Shown: positions 1 through 5,313, numbered from the stretch's first letter. The stretch: DNA of 7,052 nucleotides from GCA-2686765 sp036012725 (GCA_036012725.1 DASCPW010000001.1:1-7052); one strand, 5' to 3'. The notes: generated by a model not told the origin, from the letters alone. Program-made: numbers and translations.

Positions 1-369
1 TGACATCTCGGTGATCTCGGGTTCTCCGGTGTAAGTGAGATGTGCATCCTCTGGATTCACCCTCCAGAGTTGTTCCCTGACGTACTTCTGGATGTGTTTG
101 ATAAATGCAGTCTTGGAATACCTGTCGGACTGTTCTTTCTGGAATAGGATATCCTGTGGGTTCCTTCCTGAGTAGAATTCTTCAGTCTTGGTATTGATGA
201 CGATCTCTGTGTTGTGTTGGTCATCGGGAATGGTGAATCGAACCTGATAGGGAAAGATGACACTGAACATTTTGTTTGGATTCTCATCTGGTGTGAACTC
301 CAGGTTCAGTTCATCCAGAACCTCTTGTTCAAGTTCATCTACCGTCTTGTCTAATTCGTCTATTTCCAT
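1..369 (-). CDS. Unknown acidic protein, partial (open at left edge)
   Basis: An open frame of 123 codons runs from ATG at 369 down to the window edge with no stop, which is long for such AT-rich DNA. The protein starts MEIDELDKTVDELEQEVLDE, a strongly acidic and probably helical N-terminus, possibly a short coiled coil. A mixed region with hydrophobic patches such as FSVIFPYQVRFTI (about residues 36-48) follows. Arginine is mainly AGG. I recognise no family, signal peptide or membrane segment. There is no clear Shine-Dalgarno sequence. Immediately upstream lies a motif (374-390) that is repeated almost exactly upstream of the next gene, which suggests shared expression signals. The C-terminus is outside the window. 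A gene is likely; the function is unknown. Confidence 0.6.
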   Translation of the reverse strand, partial: MEIDELDKTVDELEQEVLDELNLEFTPDENPNKMFSVIFPYQVRFTIPDDQHNTEIVINTKTEEFYSGRNPQDILFQKEQSDRYSKTAFIKHIQKYVREQLWRVNPEDAHLTYTGEPEITEMS

Positions 370-373
370 CTTG

Positions 374-390
374 TTCTATATCCCGTTTAG
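374..390 (-). promoter_or_regulatory. Repeated upstream element, copy 1
   Basis: On the minus strand this reads CTAAACGGGATATAGAA and ends five bases before the ATG at 369. A copy lacking one base (CTAAAGGGATATAGAA) lies at 805-820, upstream of the other minus-strand gene. Its position in front of both genes suggests a promoter or a translation-related signal. It does not match a sigma-70 consensus well, and its function is inferred from position only. Confidence 0.35.
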
Positions 391-414
391 CAGTCCCACT
401 GTGGGTTTCAGACA

Positions 415-451
415 GATTCTGGTGTACGAATGAGGAATCTGGATTCTGGTG
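415..451. repeat. Short direct repeat GATTCTGGTG
   Basis: GATTCTGGTG occurs at 415-424 and again at 442-451, in the gap between the two minus-strand genes. The spacing of 27 bases is about two and a half helical turns. It could be a pair of protein-binding sites, but short repeats of this size also arise by chance. Confidence 0.3.
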
Positions 452-498
452 AGTCTATAAAGGTTAGGAGACTTCAGAAGTTAGATATCCTCATTCGT
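426..498. repeat. 11-bp inverted repeat at the end of the upstream gene
   Basis: ACGAATGAGGA at 426-436 is exactly complementary to TCCTCATTCGT at 488-498. The right arm lies within the last codons of the 481-771 gene, and the left arm lies in the gap before the next gene. The loop is 51 bases and contains a smaller AGTCT/AGACT pairing. On the minus strand this could fold at the end of the gene's transcript, but no T-run follows, so a simple intrinsic terminator is not supported. Confidence 0.4.
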
Positions 499-771
499 GA
501 TTCTATTTATGGGGAACTCAGGAGACACTGAATCGAGGACTCCTTGGATGTAATCCTTGGAATATGAACTCTGTCCAAGTTTCCCGCACTCCTCCCATAT
601 CTCCTGAAAATCCTTTTTCCATTCCTGAATCCAGAAGAAATGTTTCTGTGCAGGATTCAGGTGATGGGAATAATAATAGTTGTCATAGGTATTATCGTAA
701 TGAGAACACCAACAATCATCTGGAGTGCAAGGTTCTGGTTCTCTTGAGTCTAATACTGGAAAAGGATTCAT
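481..771 (-). CDS. Small unknown protein rich in Tyr, Asp, His and Trp
   Basis: This frame of 96 residues runs from ATG at 769-771 to TAA at 481-483. The N-terminal third holds a cysteine cluster (CTPDDCWC, residues 16-23) followed by a run rich in Tyr, Asp and His (YDNTYDNYYYSHH). A Trp/Lys/Glu-rich stretch follows (WIQEWKKDFQEIWEEC, about 47-62). The two halves might form a small metal-binding fold, but no recognised zinc motif is present. There is no clear ribosome-binding site before the ATG; the upstream bases are AAACCAA-like and part of a short tandem repeat. It points the same way as the 1-369 gene and shares an upstream motif with it. A plus-strand frame overlaps here (564-803), but the minus-strand one fits its neighbour better. 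The function is unknown. Confidence 0.45.
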   Translation of the reverse strand: MNPFPVLDSREPEPCTPDDCWCSHYDNTYDNYYYSHHLNPAQKHFFWIQEWKKDFQEIWEECGKLGQSSYSKDYIQGVLDSVSPEFPINRITNEDI

Positions 772-795
772 TTGGTTTATTCTTTTGGTTTATTC
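771..795. repeat. Tandem 12-bp repeat TTTGGTTTATTC
   Basis: TTTGGTTTATTC occurs at 771-782 and, after one extra T, at 784-795, directly upstream of the minus-strand start at 771. TTCTTTTGGTTT, seen here at 780-791, recurs exactly at 980-991. On the minus strand these read as AAACCAAA-type boxes. They may be binding sites or simple slippage repeats. Confidence 0.5.
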
Positions 796-804
796 TAATG
801 TGAT

Positions 805-820
805 TTCTATATCCCTTTAG
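805..820 (-). promoter_or_regulatory. Repeated upstream element, copy 2
   Basis: On the minus strand this reads CTAAAGGGATATAGAA, one base shorter than the copy at 374-390 and otherwise identical. It lies 33 bases before the ATG at 771. Two near-identical 16-17-base elements in front of two genes on the same strand suggest a shared control sequence. The hairpin at 819-838 overlaps its upstream edge. Confidence 0.35.
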
Positions 821-838
821 AGTATCTCTATATACTCT
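819..838. repeat. 7-bp hairpin AGAGTAT/ATACTCT
   Basis: AGAGTAT at 819-825 pairs perfectly with ATACTCT at 832-838 across a six-base loop. It lies upstream of the minus-strand gene at 481-771 and touches the repeated element at 805-820. ACTCTG is repeated directly at 834-839 and 842-847. It may be an operator-like palindrome or a terminator remnant; no T-run flanks it. Confidence 0.4.
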
Positions 839-933
839 GTTACTCTGACTGGGTTCTACATAGGGTACTTATAAGACTTACAACTGCAAAACGGATGAAA
901 TCTGAAAAAAAGATGAGAAAAAGTGAAAATAAC

Positions 934-973
934 AATAATATTACAATAATATCAATTGGTTAGTAATATTATT
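934..973. repeat. Perfect 11-bp inverted repeat with 18-base loop
   Basis: AATAATATTAC at 934-944 is exactly complementary to GTAATATTATT at 963-973, with the AT-rich loop between. The arms are almost all A and T, so chance formation is more likely than in normal sequence, but the match is perfect over 11 bases. On the minus strand T-rich sequence follows some bases later, so a weak terminator is possible. Confidence 0.5.
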
Positions 974-1070
974 AGTCGGTTCTTTTGGTTTCTTTCGATG
1001 TCCACGACAAAATGTTTGTAACTATCGCAAAATAGGATTATGAAGAGTTTGCAACGACTTATATTCGATA

Positions 1071-1106
1071 TTGTCAATGATAGTGAAATACCAGCATCAT
1101 TGACAA
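1071..1106. repeat. Perfect 11-bp inverted repeat, operator-like
   Basis: TTGTCAATGAT at 1071-1081 is exactly complementary to ATCATTGACAA at 1096-1106 with a 14-base loop. The arms are mixed sequence, so this is less likely to be chance than the AT-only repeat at 934-973. The right arm contains TTGACA (1100-1105), and a second TTGACA follows at 1111-1116. A repressor or integrase arm site near the element end would look like this, but no binding protein is encoded in the window. Confidence 0.5.
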
Positions 1107-1126
1107 AACGTTGACATTTATATAAC
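1100..1126 (+). promoter_or_regulatory. Weak promoter-like sequence reading toward rpsI tail and argC
   Basis: TTGACA at 1100-1105 and TATAAC at 1121-1126 are good matches to the -35 and -10 hexamers, but the spacer is only 15 bases, short of the usual 16-18. The -35 lies inside the right arm of the inverted repeat at 1071-1106, so a protein bound there could block it. If active, it would read across the junction toward argC, through the terminator at 1216-1241. Confidence 0.25.
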
Positions 1127-1162
1127 TGATATGCAAGCGATTGATTTTAAATGCAAAAAGAG

Positions 1163-1186
1163 AGTTTCCAGTTCCCGAAACGTTAA
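1163..1186 (+). pseudogene. rpsI: 3' tail of ribosomal protein S9 gene (last codons and stop)
   Basis: These bases read S-F-Q-F-P-K-R followed by TAA. Alphaproteobacterial S9 proteins usually end ARRSFQFSKR, so six of the seven residues fit. The extended, basic S9 C-terminus reaches into the ribosomal decoding centre and is strongly conserved. An intrinsic terminator and argC follow directly, matching the rplM-rpsI-argC order known in Rhodospirillales-type genomes. Upstream the frame is closed: TAA lies at 1148-1150, followed by ATG-CAA-AAA-GAG, which does not look like S9. So only the extreme 3' end remains here, either as the duplicated core of an attachment site or as the cut edge of host DNA in a chimera. 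The identification rests on seven codons plus context. Confidence 0.6.
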
Positions 1187-1215
1187 AGCGTACAGACGCG
1201 AAATGCTCTATGATG

Positions 1216-1241
1216 GGGCGTTCCTCGCGGGACGCCCTTTT
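1216..1241 (+). terminator. Intrinsic terminator of the rplM-rpsI operon
   Basis: A nine-pair stem (GGGCGTTCC at 1216-1224 with GGGACGCCC at 1229-1237, one G-T pair) closes a four-base TCGC loop and is followed by TTTT. It lies 29 bases after the rpsI stop and 32 bases before argC, so it most likely ends the ribosomal protein operon. argC would then need read-through or its own promoter; no clear promoter is visible between 1242 and 1262. Confidence 0.85.
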
Positions 1242-1273
1242 CGCGTTTGCCGGGGCTGGTATAAGGTTGAGAA

Positions 1274-2326
1274 ATGAATAACAGCGAAAAGAAAGTCACA
1301 GTCGCCATCCTCGGCGCCAGCGGTTACACCGGCGCCGAGTTGGTGCGCCTCCTGGTCCGCCACCCACGGGTGGAAATCACCACGCTGACCGCCGGGCGTA
1401 AGGCGGGCCGGCAGCTGGGCGAGGTCTTTCCGCATCTGGCCGGGGCCGGGCTGCCGGACCTGGTATCCATCGACGCCGCCAATTGGGATACCGCCCAGGT
1501 GGCCTTTTGCTGCCTGCCGCACGGGACCACGCAGGACGTTGTCGCCGGGCTGCCGCGGCATCTGAAAGTTATCGACCTCTCCGCCGATTTCCGCATTGCC
1601 GACGCCCGCCTTTACGACCGCTGGTACGGCCAGGCGCACCGGGCGCCGGAACTACAGAAAGAGGCTGTCTACGGCCTCACCGAATTGGCCCGCGGCGCCG
1701 TCTCCAAGGCCAGGCTCATCGCCAATCCGGGCTGTTACCCGACAGCGTCCTTGCTGGCGCTTGTCCCCTTGCTGGAGGCCGGATTGATCGAGGCCGGGGA
1801 CATCGTTATCGACGCCAAATCAGGGGTCAGCGGGGCCGGCCGGGCGGCCAAGGAGCAGGCTCTTTACGCCGAAGTCGCTGAGGGCATCCAAGCCTATGGC
1901 GTGGCGGCGCACCGGCACAGCCCGGAAATCGAGCAGGAACTATCGGGCGCCGCCGGCGGGCCGGTCACGGTCAGTTTCACACCGCATCTGGTGCCCATGA
2001 ACAGGGGGATTCTGGCCACCATCTACGTCAGGCTGGCACCGGGGGCGGCGGCCGATGATCTCGGGGTAGTGCTACGAAAGCGCTACTCCGGCGAGCCCTT
2101 CGTTCGCGTGGTGGCGGCTGGCGAGACGCCGTCGACGCACCACGTGCGCGGCTCTAACGGCTGTCTGATCGGCGTCTTCACCGATCGCGCCGCCGGCCGG
2201 GCGATTATCCTTTCGGTCATCGACAACCTGGTGAAGGGGGCCTCGGGGCAAGCGGTGCAGAACATGAACGTCATGTGTGGGATGGCGGAAACGACGGGTC
2301 TCGAGCAAGCACCGCTATTTCCCTAA
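1274..2326 (+). CDS. argC: N-acetyl-gamma-glutamyl-phosphate reductase
   Basis: ArgC is the cytosolic NADPH-dependent enzyme that reduces N-acetylglutamyl phosphate to N-acetylglutamate semialdehyde, the third step of arginine synthesis. The 350 residues match the usual length of the long bacterial form. The N-terminal nucleotide-binding loop GASGYTG is at residues 14-20. The catalytic cysteine is C154 in NPGCYPT (151-157). DAKSGVSGAGR (180-190) and the active-site histidine region HRHSPEI (213-219) follow, then the C-terminal run QNMNVMCGMAETTGLEQ. The start is ATG 1274, with AAGG seven bases upstream. Codon use is GC-rich alphaproteobacterial. The TAA stop overlaps by one base the left inverted repeat of the transposase element, but the C-terminus (LEQAPLFP) looks complete, so the insertion did not truncate it. 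Confidence 0.97.
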   Translation: MNNSEKKVTVAILGASGYTGAELVRLLVRHPRVEITTLTAGRKAGRQLGEVFPHLAGAGLPDLVSIDAANWDTAQVAFCCLPHGTTQDVVAGLPRHLKVIDLSADFRIADARLYDRWYGQAHRAPELQKEAVYGLTELARGAVSKARLIANPGCYPTASLLALVPLLEAGLIEAGDIVIDAKSGVSGAGRAAKEQALYAEVAEGIQAYGVAAHRHSPEIEQELSGAAGGPVTVSFTPHLVPMNRGILATIYVRLAPGAAADDLGVVLRKRYSGEPFVRVVAAGETPSTHHVRGSNGCLIGVFTDRAAGRAIILSVIDNLVKGASGQAVQNMNVMCGMAETTGLEQAPLFP

Positions 2327-2349
2327 ATTCGGTGACAGCATACTAATTT
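2326..2349. repeat. Left inverted repeat of the transposase element
   Basis: This 24-base repeat starts AATTCGGTGACAGC and matches the reverse complement of 3068-3091 at 22 of 24 positions. Its first base is the last base of the argC stop codon, and the transposase stop (TAG on the minus strand, 2343-2345) lies inside it. Its pairing with the right copy marks the likely end of the mobile unit. Confidence 0.8.
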
Positions 2350-3014
2350 CCGGGCTTGTTTTTCGGCTTGCGGCCTCTTTTGTGGGGGCCAAGGGCGCGT
2401 TTTAATTTCTTCTCGAGACCGGCCACGAAGTCGTTATCGCCGAGGGGCCGTCCGGTGCGGGCGTGGCGGCGCACCGTCTCGGTTTCGCCGTCACCAAGAC
2501 TTGCATCGAGAAAAGCCCGCCAATCTGTGATGCGTTCAAGCAGGGGCCAGACCCCGACGAGACCGTCATCGGCCCCCTTGAGATAGGCGGCGGCGCTGCT
2601 CCACGGCCAGTTTCCGGCGTTCTTCACGAGGCCGGCCAGCACCGGATTAAGCTCCACGTAGCGGACCGCTATGAGCAGGTGCGCTTCGTCCATGGGGAAG
2701 GAGGCAAAGCGTCCCTGCCACGGGTGTCCCAGCGACTCCTCGCGGGCGTTGATCCTCCGGGTATAACGGCGGTGCGCCTCGCCGATTGCCCGCCTCAGCC
2801 CATCCTCGGAGGTAGGGATGGCGATCAGGTGCACTTGGTGGGGCATCAGGCAATAAGCCCAAACCTCGACGCCGTGACAAGCGCATCTCTCGGCCATCAG
2901 GTCCCGGTAAGCTTGGTAGTCGCCGTCGTTGAAAAACGCTGTTTGCCGGCGGTTTCCCCGTTGGGTGACGTGGTGGGGAATGCCGGGAACGACAACGCGC
3001 GCCAGTCTCATCAT
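2343..3014 (-). CDS. REP-associated tyrosine transposase (Y1/HUH, IS200-like)
   Basis: The protein is 223 residues, typical for the RAYT branch of the IS200-like Y1 transposases, which nick single-stranded DNA at palindromes through a tyrosine. The N-terminal signature ARVVVPGIPHHVTQRGNRRQ (residues 5-24), LMPHQVHLI (56-64), the helix with the probable nucleophile Y84 (HRRYTRRIN, 81-89), HPWQGRF (97-103) and YVELNPV (119-125) are all recognisable. The C-terminus is basic (KRGRKPKNK) and probably binds DNA. The family motif is normally MPNHVH, with two metal-binding histidines around a hydrophobic residue. Here it reads MPHQVH, so the first His is Gln and a His sits one place earlier. ATG 3014 is chosen, with AGG eight bases upstream; ATG 3011 is equally possible. 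Confidence 0.93.
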   Translation of the reverse strand: MMRLARVVVPGIPHHVTQRGNRRQTAFFNDGDYQAYRDLMAERCACHGVEVWAYCLMPHQVHLIAIPTSEDGLRRAIGEAHRRYTRRINAREESLGHPWQGRFASFPMDEAHLLIAVRYVELNPVLAGLVKNAGNWPWSSAAAYLKGADDGLVGVWPLLERITDWRAFLDASLGDGETETVRRHARTGRPLGDNDFVAGLEKKLKRALGPHKRGRKPKNKPGN

Positions 3015-3047
3015 GGGGCCAACCTAATCGTGGGGGCAAACCTAACG
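3014..3047. repeat. Imperfect 17-bp tandem repeat upstream of the transposase
   Basis: TGGGGCCAACCTAATCG (3014-3030) is followed directly by TGGGGGCAAACCTAACG (3031-3047). On the minus strand each unit reads TTAGGTT followed by a C-rich run, and the unit nearest the gene supplies its ribosome-binding AGG. Beyond it lies a GC palindrome, CGCGCAAGCGCG (3046-3057). The set may be transposase recognition or regulatory sequence. Confidence 0.5.
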
Positions 3048-3067
3048 CGCAAGCGCGAGAAGGCAAA

Positions 3068-3091
3068 AAATTAGTGTGCTGCCACCGAATT
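3068..3091. repeat. Right inverted repeat of the transposase element
   Basis: This copy ends GCTGCCACCGAATT and is the reverse complement of 2326-2349 with two mismatches. It lies 54 bases upstream of the transposase start and 11 bases from the T-run of the parE terminator, so the element seems to have landed in the gap just past the terminator. Confidence 0.8.
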
Positions 3092-3102
3092 AATTAATGT
3101 TG

Positions 3103-3131
3103 AAAAAAAACCGACACCGGGCCGGTGCCGA
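3103..3131 (-). terminator. Intrinsic terminator of parE
   Basis: On the minus strand an eight-pair stem (CGGCACCG with CGGTGTCG, one G-T pair, three-base loop) is followed by G and eight T residues. It begins 16 bases past the parE stop codon. It is a strong intrinsic terminator for the parE transcript and also separates it from the transposase gene downstream. Confidence 0.85.
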
Positions 3132-3146
3132 CTAAACTTGAATATT

Positions 3147-5189
3147 CTAAACGTCGACAGCCTCGACGAAGGGTGCTTGTTCCTGGATGTAGGCCAGGCG
3201 AAGTTTCGGTTTGCGGCCCATCAGGGAATCCACCAGTTTGGCGGTGTTCTTGGCTTCTTCCCATGTCTCGGCCTTGTCGCTTTCGGGCAGGGTGACGCGG
3301 AGCAAAATCCGTTCGGCCGGGTCCATGGTCGTTTCCCGGAGCTGCGAAGAAGGCATTTCGCCGAGTCCCTTGAAGCGGCTGATTTCGATCTTGCCCTTGC
3401 CGTTGAAGGCGGATTTCAAGAGTTCGTCCTTGTGGGCGTCGTCACGGGCGTACAGGGACTTGCCCCCCTGGGTGATTCGGTAAAGGGGCGGCAAGGCGAT
3501 AAAAAGGTGGTCGTTTTCGATAAGTTGGCGCATTTCCAGATAGAAGAATGTCATCAGCAGGGAAGCGATATGGGCGCCGTCGACGTCGGCGTCGGTCATG
3601 ATGATAACCCGCTCGTAGCGGAGCTGTTCATCATCGTAACGGTCTTGCGTGCCGCAGCCCAGGGCCTCGATCAGATCACGCAGTTCCTGGTTGGCATTGA
3701 GCTTGTCGGCCGAGGCGCTGGCGACATTGAGAATCTTGCCGCGCAAAGGCAGCACGGCCTGGGTCTCGCGGTCACGCGCCTGTTTTGCCGAGCCGCCGGC
3801 GGAATCACCCTCGACCAGGAATAGTTCGGTGCCGCCGGCGTCGGCGCGGTCGCGGGTGCAATCGGTCAGTTTACCGGGCAACCGCGTCCGCCTAGCCGCC
3901 GCCCGCTTGCCTTGGCGCGCTTTTCTTCGGCGCAGGCGTTCCTCGGCCCGTTCGATGACGCGCTCAAGCAGTACCCTGGCGGTTTCCGGATCTCCCGACA
4001 GCCAGTGATCGAAATGGTCGCCGGCGCAGGCCTCGATCAGCCGGGCGGCCTCGGGCGTCGTCAGCTTGTCCTTGGTTTGGCCCTGGAACTGGGGGTTCTC
4101 GATGAATACCGACAGCATGACGCAGGCGCCGCCGGTGACGTCCTCGGCGTTTATCTTCGCCGCTTGCTTGTTGTCCACCAGCTCGGCATGGGCTTTCAAT
4201 CCCTTGGTCAGGGCCGTCTTGAGTCCGGTCTCGTGGGTGCCGCCCTGTGGCGTCGGCACGGTATTGCAGTAGGAATTGAAGAGGTTTTCCTCATCGGCCG
4301 GCCAAGCCACCGCCCATTCCACCCTGCCGGCTCCGTTGTTCAATTTGGCGGCGCCGGAAAAAGGCTGAGTCAGGCCCCGGCGGTCGGCCAGCGTCGTCGC
4401 CAGATAATCGGCGAGCCCGCCGGGAAAGTGCAATGCCGCCGTTTGCGGCGTCGTGTCGCCGCTCTTGAGCAGGACGGCGTCGCAGGACCAGCGAATTTCC
4501 ACGCCCCGGAACAGGTACGCCTTGGAGCAGGCCATACGGTAAAGCCGGGCGGGACGGAAATGGGTATGGGGGCCAAAAATTCGCGGGTCGGGATGGAACC
4601 TGACGGTGGTGCCGCGGCGGTTGGGCATGGGTCCGGATTTGGTCAATGGGGAAAGGGGCTTGCCGCGCTTGTAGGCCTGCGTCCAGAGCTTGCGGTCACG
4701 GGCGATTTCAACCGACAACCGGTCCGACAAGGCGTTGACCACGGAAATACCCACCCCATGCAGGCCGCCGGAGGTTTGATAGACCTTGCCGCCGAATTTG
4801 CCGCCCGAATGCAACGTCGTCATGATCACTTCGAGAGCCGATTTGGTCTTGAACTTGGGATGGGGATCGATGGGGATGCCCCGCCCGTTGTCGGATACCG
4901 TCACCGTTTGATCGGCGGCCAAGTGCAAATCGATGCGGTTGGCGTGCCCGACTACCGCCTCGTCCATGGCGTTATCAAGCGTCTCGGCCACCAGATGATG
5001 CATGGCTTCTTCGTCGGTGCCGCCGATGAACATGCCCGGGTGCCGGCGCACCGGTTCCAGTCCCTCAAGGACTTCGATGTCCTTGGCAGAATAATCCCGT
5101 TGCCGGGCCGTTGGCGGCTTGGGTTTTGATTTCCTGGCCACCGGTGTGCCGCTGGCCCGTTCCTCCGCCAGGTCAAAAAGGTCGTTCAT
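3147..5189 (-). CDS. parE: DNA topoisomerase IV subunit B
   Basis: ParE is the ATPase subunit of topoisomerase IV, which with ParC unlinks daughter chromosomes. The 680 residues show the GHKL ATPase domain first: ETLDNAMDE (69-77, with E69 and N73 as the expected catalytic and Mg-binding residues), DNGRGIP (100-106) and QTSGGLHGVG (138-147). The transducer domain follows, with QTKDKL (371-376). The TOPRIM domain has LVEGDSAGG (458-466) and MTDADVDGAH (531-540). The C-terminal part contains RFKGLGEMPSSQLRETTMDP (605-624); PSSQLRETT marks ParE, where GyrB has NPxQLWETT. A roughly 30-residue polar N-terminal extension is normal in alphaproteobacteria. ATG 5189 is used, with a weak GGGA upstream. 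It is transcribed alone, divergent from the thioesterase; parC is not in the window. Confidence 0.96.
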   Translation of the reverse strand: MNDLFDLAEERASGTPVARKSKPKPPTARQRDYSAKDIEVLEGLEPVRRHPGMFIGGTDEEAMHHLVAETLDNAMDEAVVGHANRIDLHLAADQTVTVSDNGRGIPIDPHPKFKTKSALEVIMTTLHSGGKFGGKVYQTSGGLHGVGISVVNALSDRLSVEIARDRKLWTQAYKRGKPLSPLTKSGPMPNRRGTTVRFHPDPRIFGPHTHFRPARLYRMACSKAYLFRGVEIRWSCDAVLLKSGDTTPQTAALHFPGGLADYLATTLADRRGLTQPFSGAAKLNNGAGRVEWAVAWPADEENLFNSYCNTVPTPQGGTHETGLKTALTKGLKAHAELVDNKQAAKINAEDVTGGACVMLSVFIENPQFQGQTKDKLTTPEAARLIEACAGDHFDHWLSGDPETARVLLERVIERAEERLRRRKARQGKRAAARRTRLPGKLTDCTRDRADAGGTELFLVEGDSAGGSAKQARDRETQAVLPLRGKILNVASASADKLNANQELRDLIEALGCGTQDRYDDEQLRYERVIIMTDADVDGAHIASLLMTFFYLEMRQLIENDHLFIALPPLYRITQGGKSLYARDDAHKDELLKSAFNGKGKIEISRFKGLGEMPSSQLRETTMDPAERILLRVTLPESDKAETWEEAKNTAKLVDSLMGRKPKLRLAYIQEQAPFVEAVDV

Positions 5190-5313
5190 TCAGCATATCC
5201 CAGTCGGTCTTCGATGAAGGTCATCCTAAAAACCCTGTCGGGCGATGGCAAGCATGATAAAGTAGGGGAACGTTTGAAAATTACTATATGTTGTGTCGAT
5301 GGAGACAAAAGAT
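5190..5313. promoter_or_regulatory. Divergent intergenic region of parE and the thioesterase gene
   Basis: These 124 bases separate two genes that read away from each other, so promoters for both should lie here. The stretch from about 5250 to 5290 is more AT-rich than its surroundings. No hexamer pair with correct spacing stands out on either strand, so no exact promoter is called. Confidence 0.4.

Larger units (their letters stand above)
1..1162. other. AT-rich foreign segment abutting the rpsI 3' end
   Basis: This stretch is visibly AT-rich, whereas everything from about 1190 onward is GC-rich. Its two open frames use AGA/AGG for nearly all arginines, while the genes to the right use CGC, CGG and CGT. 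The change is abrupt and lies within a few codons of the end of what reads as rpsI. No integrase, transposase, capsid or replication gene is visible, so the type of element cannot be named. An integrated phage or integrative element is one reading; joining of two unrelated genomes during assembly or amplification is the other. The left edge is outside the window. The foreign origin is well supported by composition; the mechanism is inference. Confidence 0.6.
772..1162. other. Non-coding AT-rich stretch between the last foreign gene and rpsI tail
   Basis: No convincing gene lies in these roughly 390 bases. The stretch contains a tandem repeat (771-795), a hairpin (819-838), a purine-rich run (about 894-930), two perfect 11-bp inverted repeats (934-973 and 1071-1106) and a weak promoter-like sequence near 1100-1126. 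A 24-codon frame from ATG 1040 to TGA 1114 exists, but it overlaps one of the inverted repeats and has no well-placed ribosome-binding site. The density of small palindromes close to the junction with host DNA would suit a regulatory or integration region of a mobile element; that reading is inference. Confidence 0.5.
2326..3091 (-). mobile_element. RAYT transposase unit bounded by 24-bp inverted repeats
   Basis: A single transposase gene lies between two inverted copies of a 24-base sequence, in a 766-bp unit set between the converging argC and parE genes. IS200/IS605 elements usually have subterminal hairpins rather than long terminal inverted repeats, while RAYT genes are typically single-copy and flanked by REP-type palindromes in inverted orientation. 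The arrangement here fits the second picture. No obvious flanking target-site duplication is visible, as expected for HUH-type enzymes. Both repeats are well conserved, and the gene is intact apart from the altered HUH motif. Confidence 0.75.

Noticed and set aside
564..803. Plus-strand frame of 79 codons in the AT-rich region
   Set aside because: It overlaps the minus-strand gene at 481-771, lies opposite to the orientation of its neighbour, and has a low-complexity, hydrophobic tail made by the TTTGGTTTATTC repeat. It is probably a shadow.
936..944. TAATATTAC, identical to the rolling-circle nick site of geminiviruses and relatives
   Set aside because: In those viruses the nonamer lies in the loop of a GC-rich stem; here it is in the stem arm of an AT-only repeat and no Rep gene is visible. 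A nine-base AT match is expected by chance in such DNA.
1040..1114. 24-codon frame starting ATG 1040 (MKSLQRLIFDIVNDSE...)
   Set aside because: It is too short to support, the only AGGA is two bases from the ATG, and it runs through the inverted repeat at 1071-1106.
2463..3074. Plus-strand frame of 203 codons opposite the transposase
   Set aside because: It is a shadow of the transposase gene, whose family motifs are clear on the minus strand.
3912..5129. Long plus-strand frame of 405 codons opposite parE
   Set aside because: It is antisense to the well-conserved parE gene and results from GC-rich codon structure; its translation has no recognisable family features.
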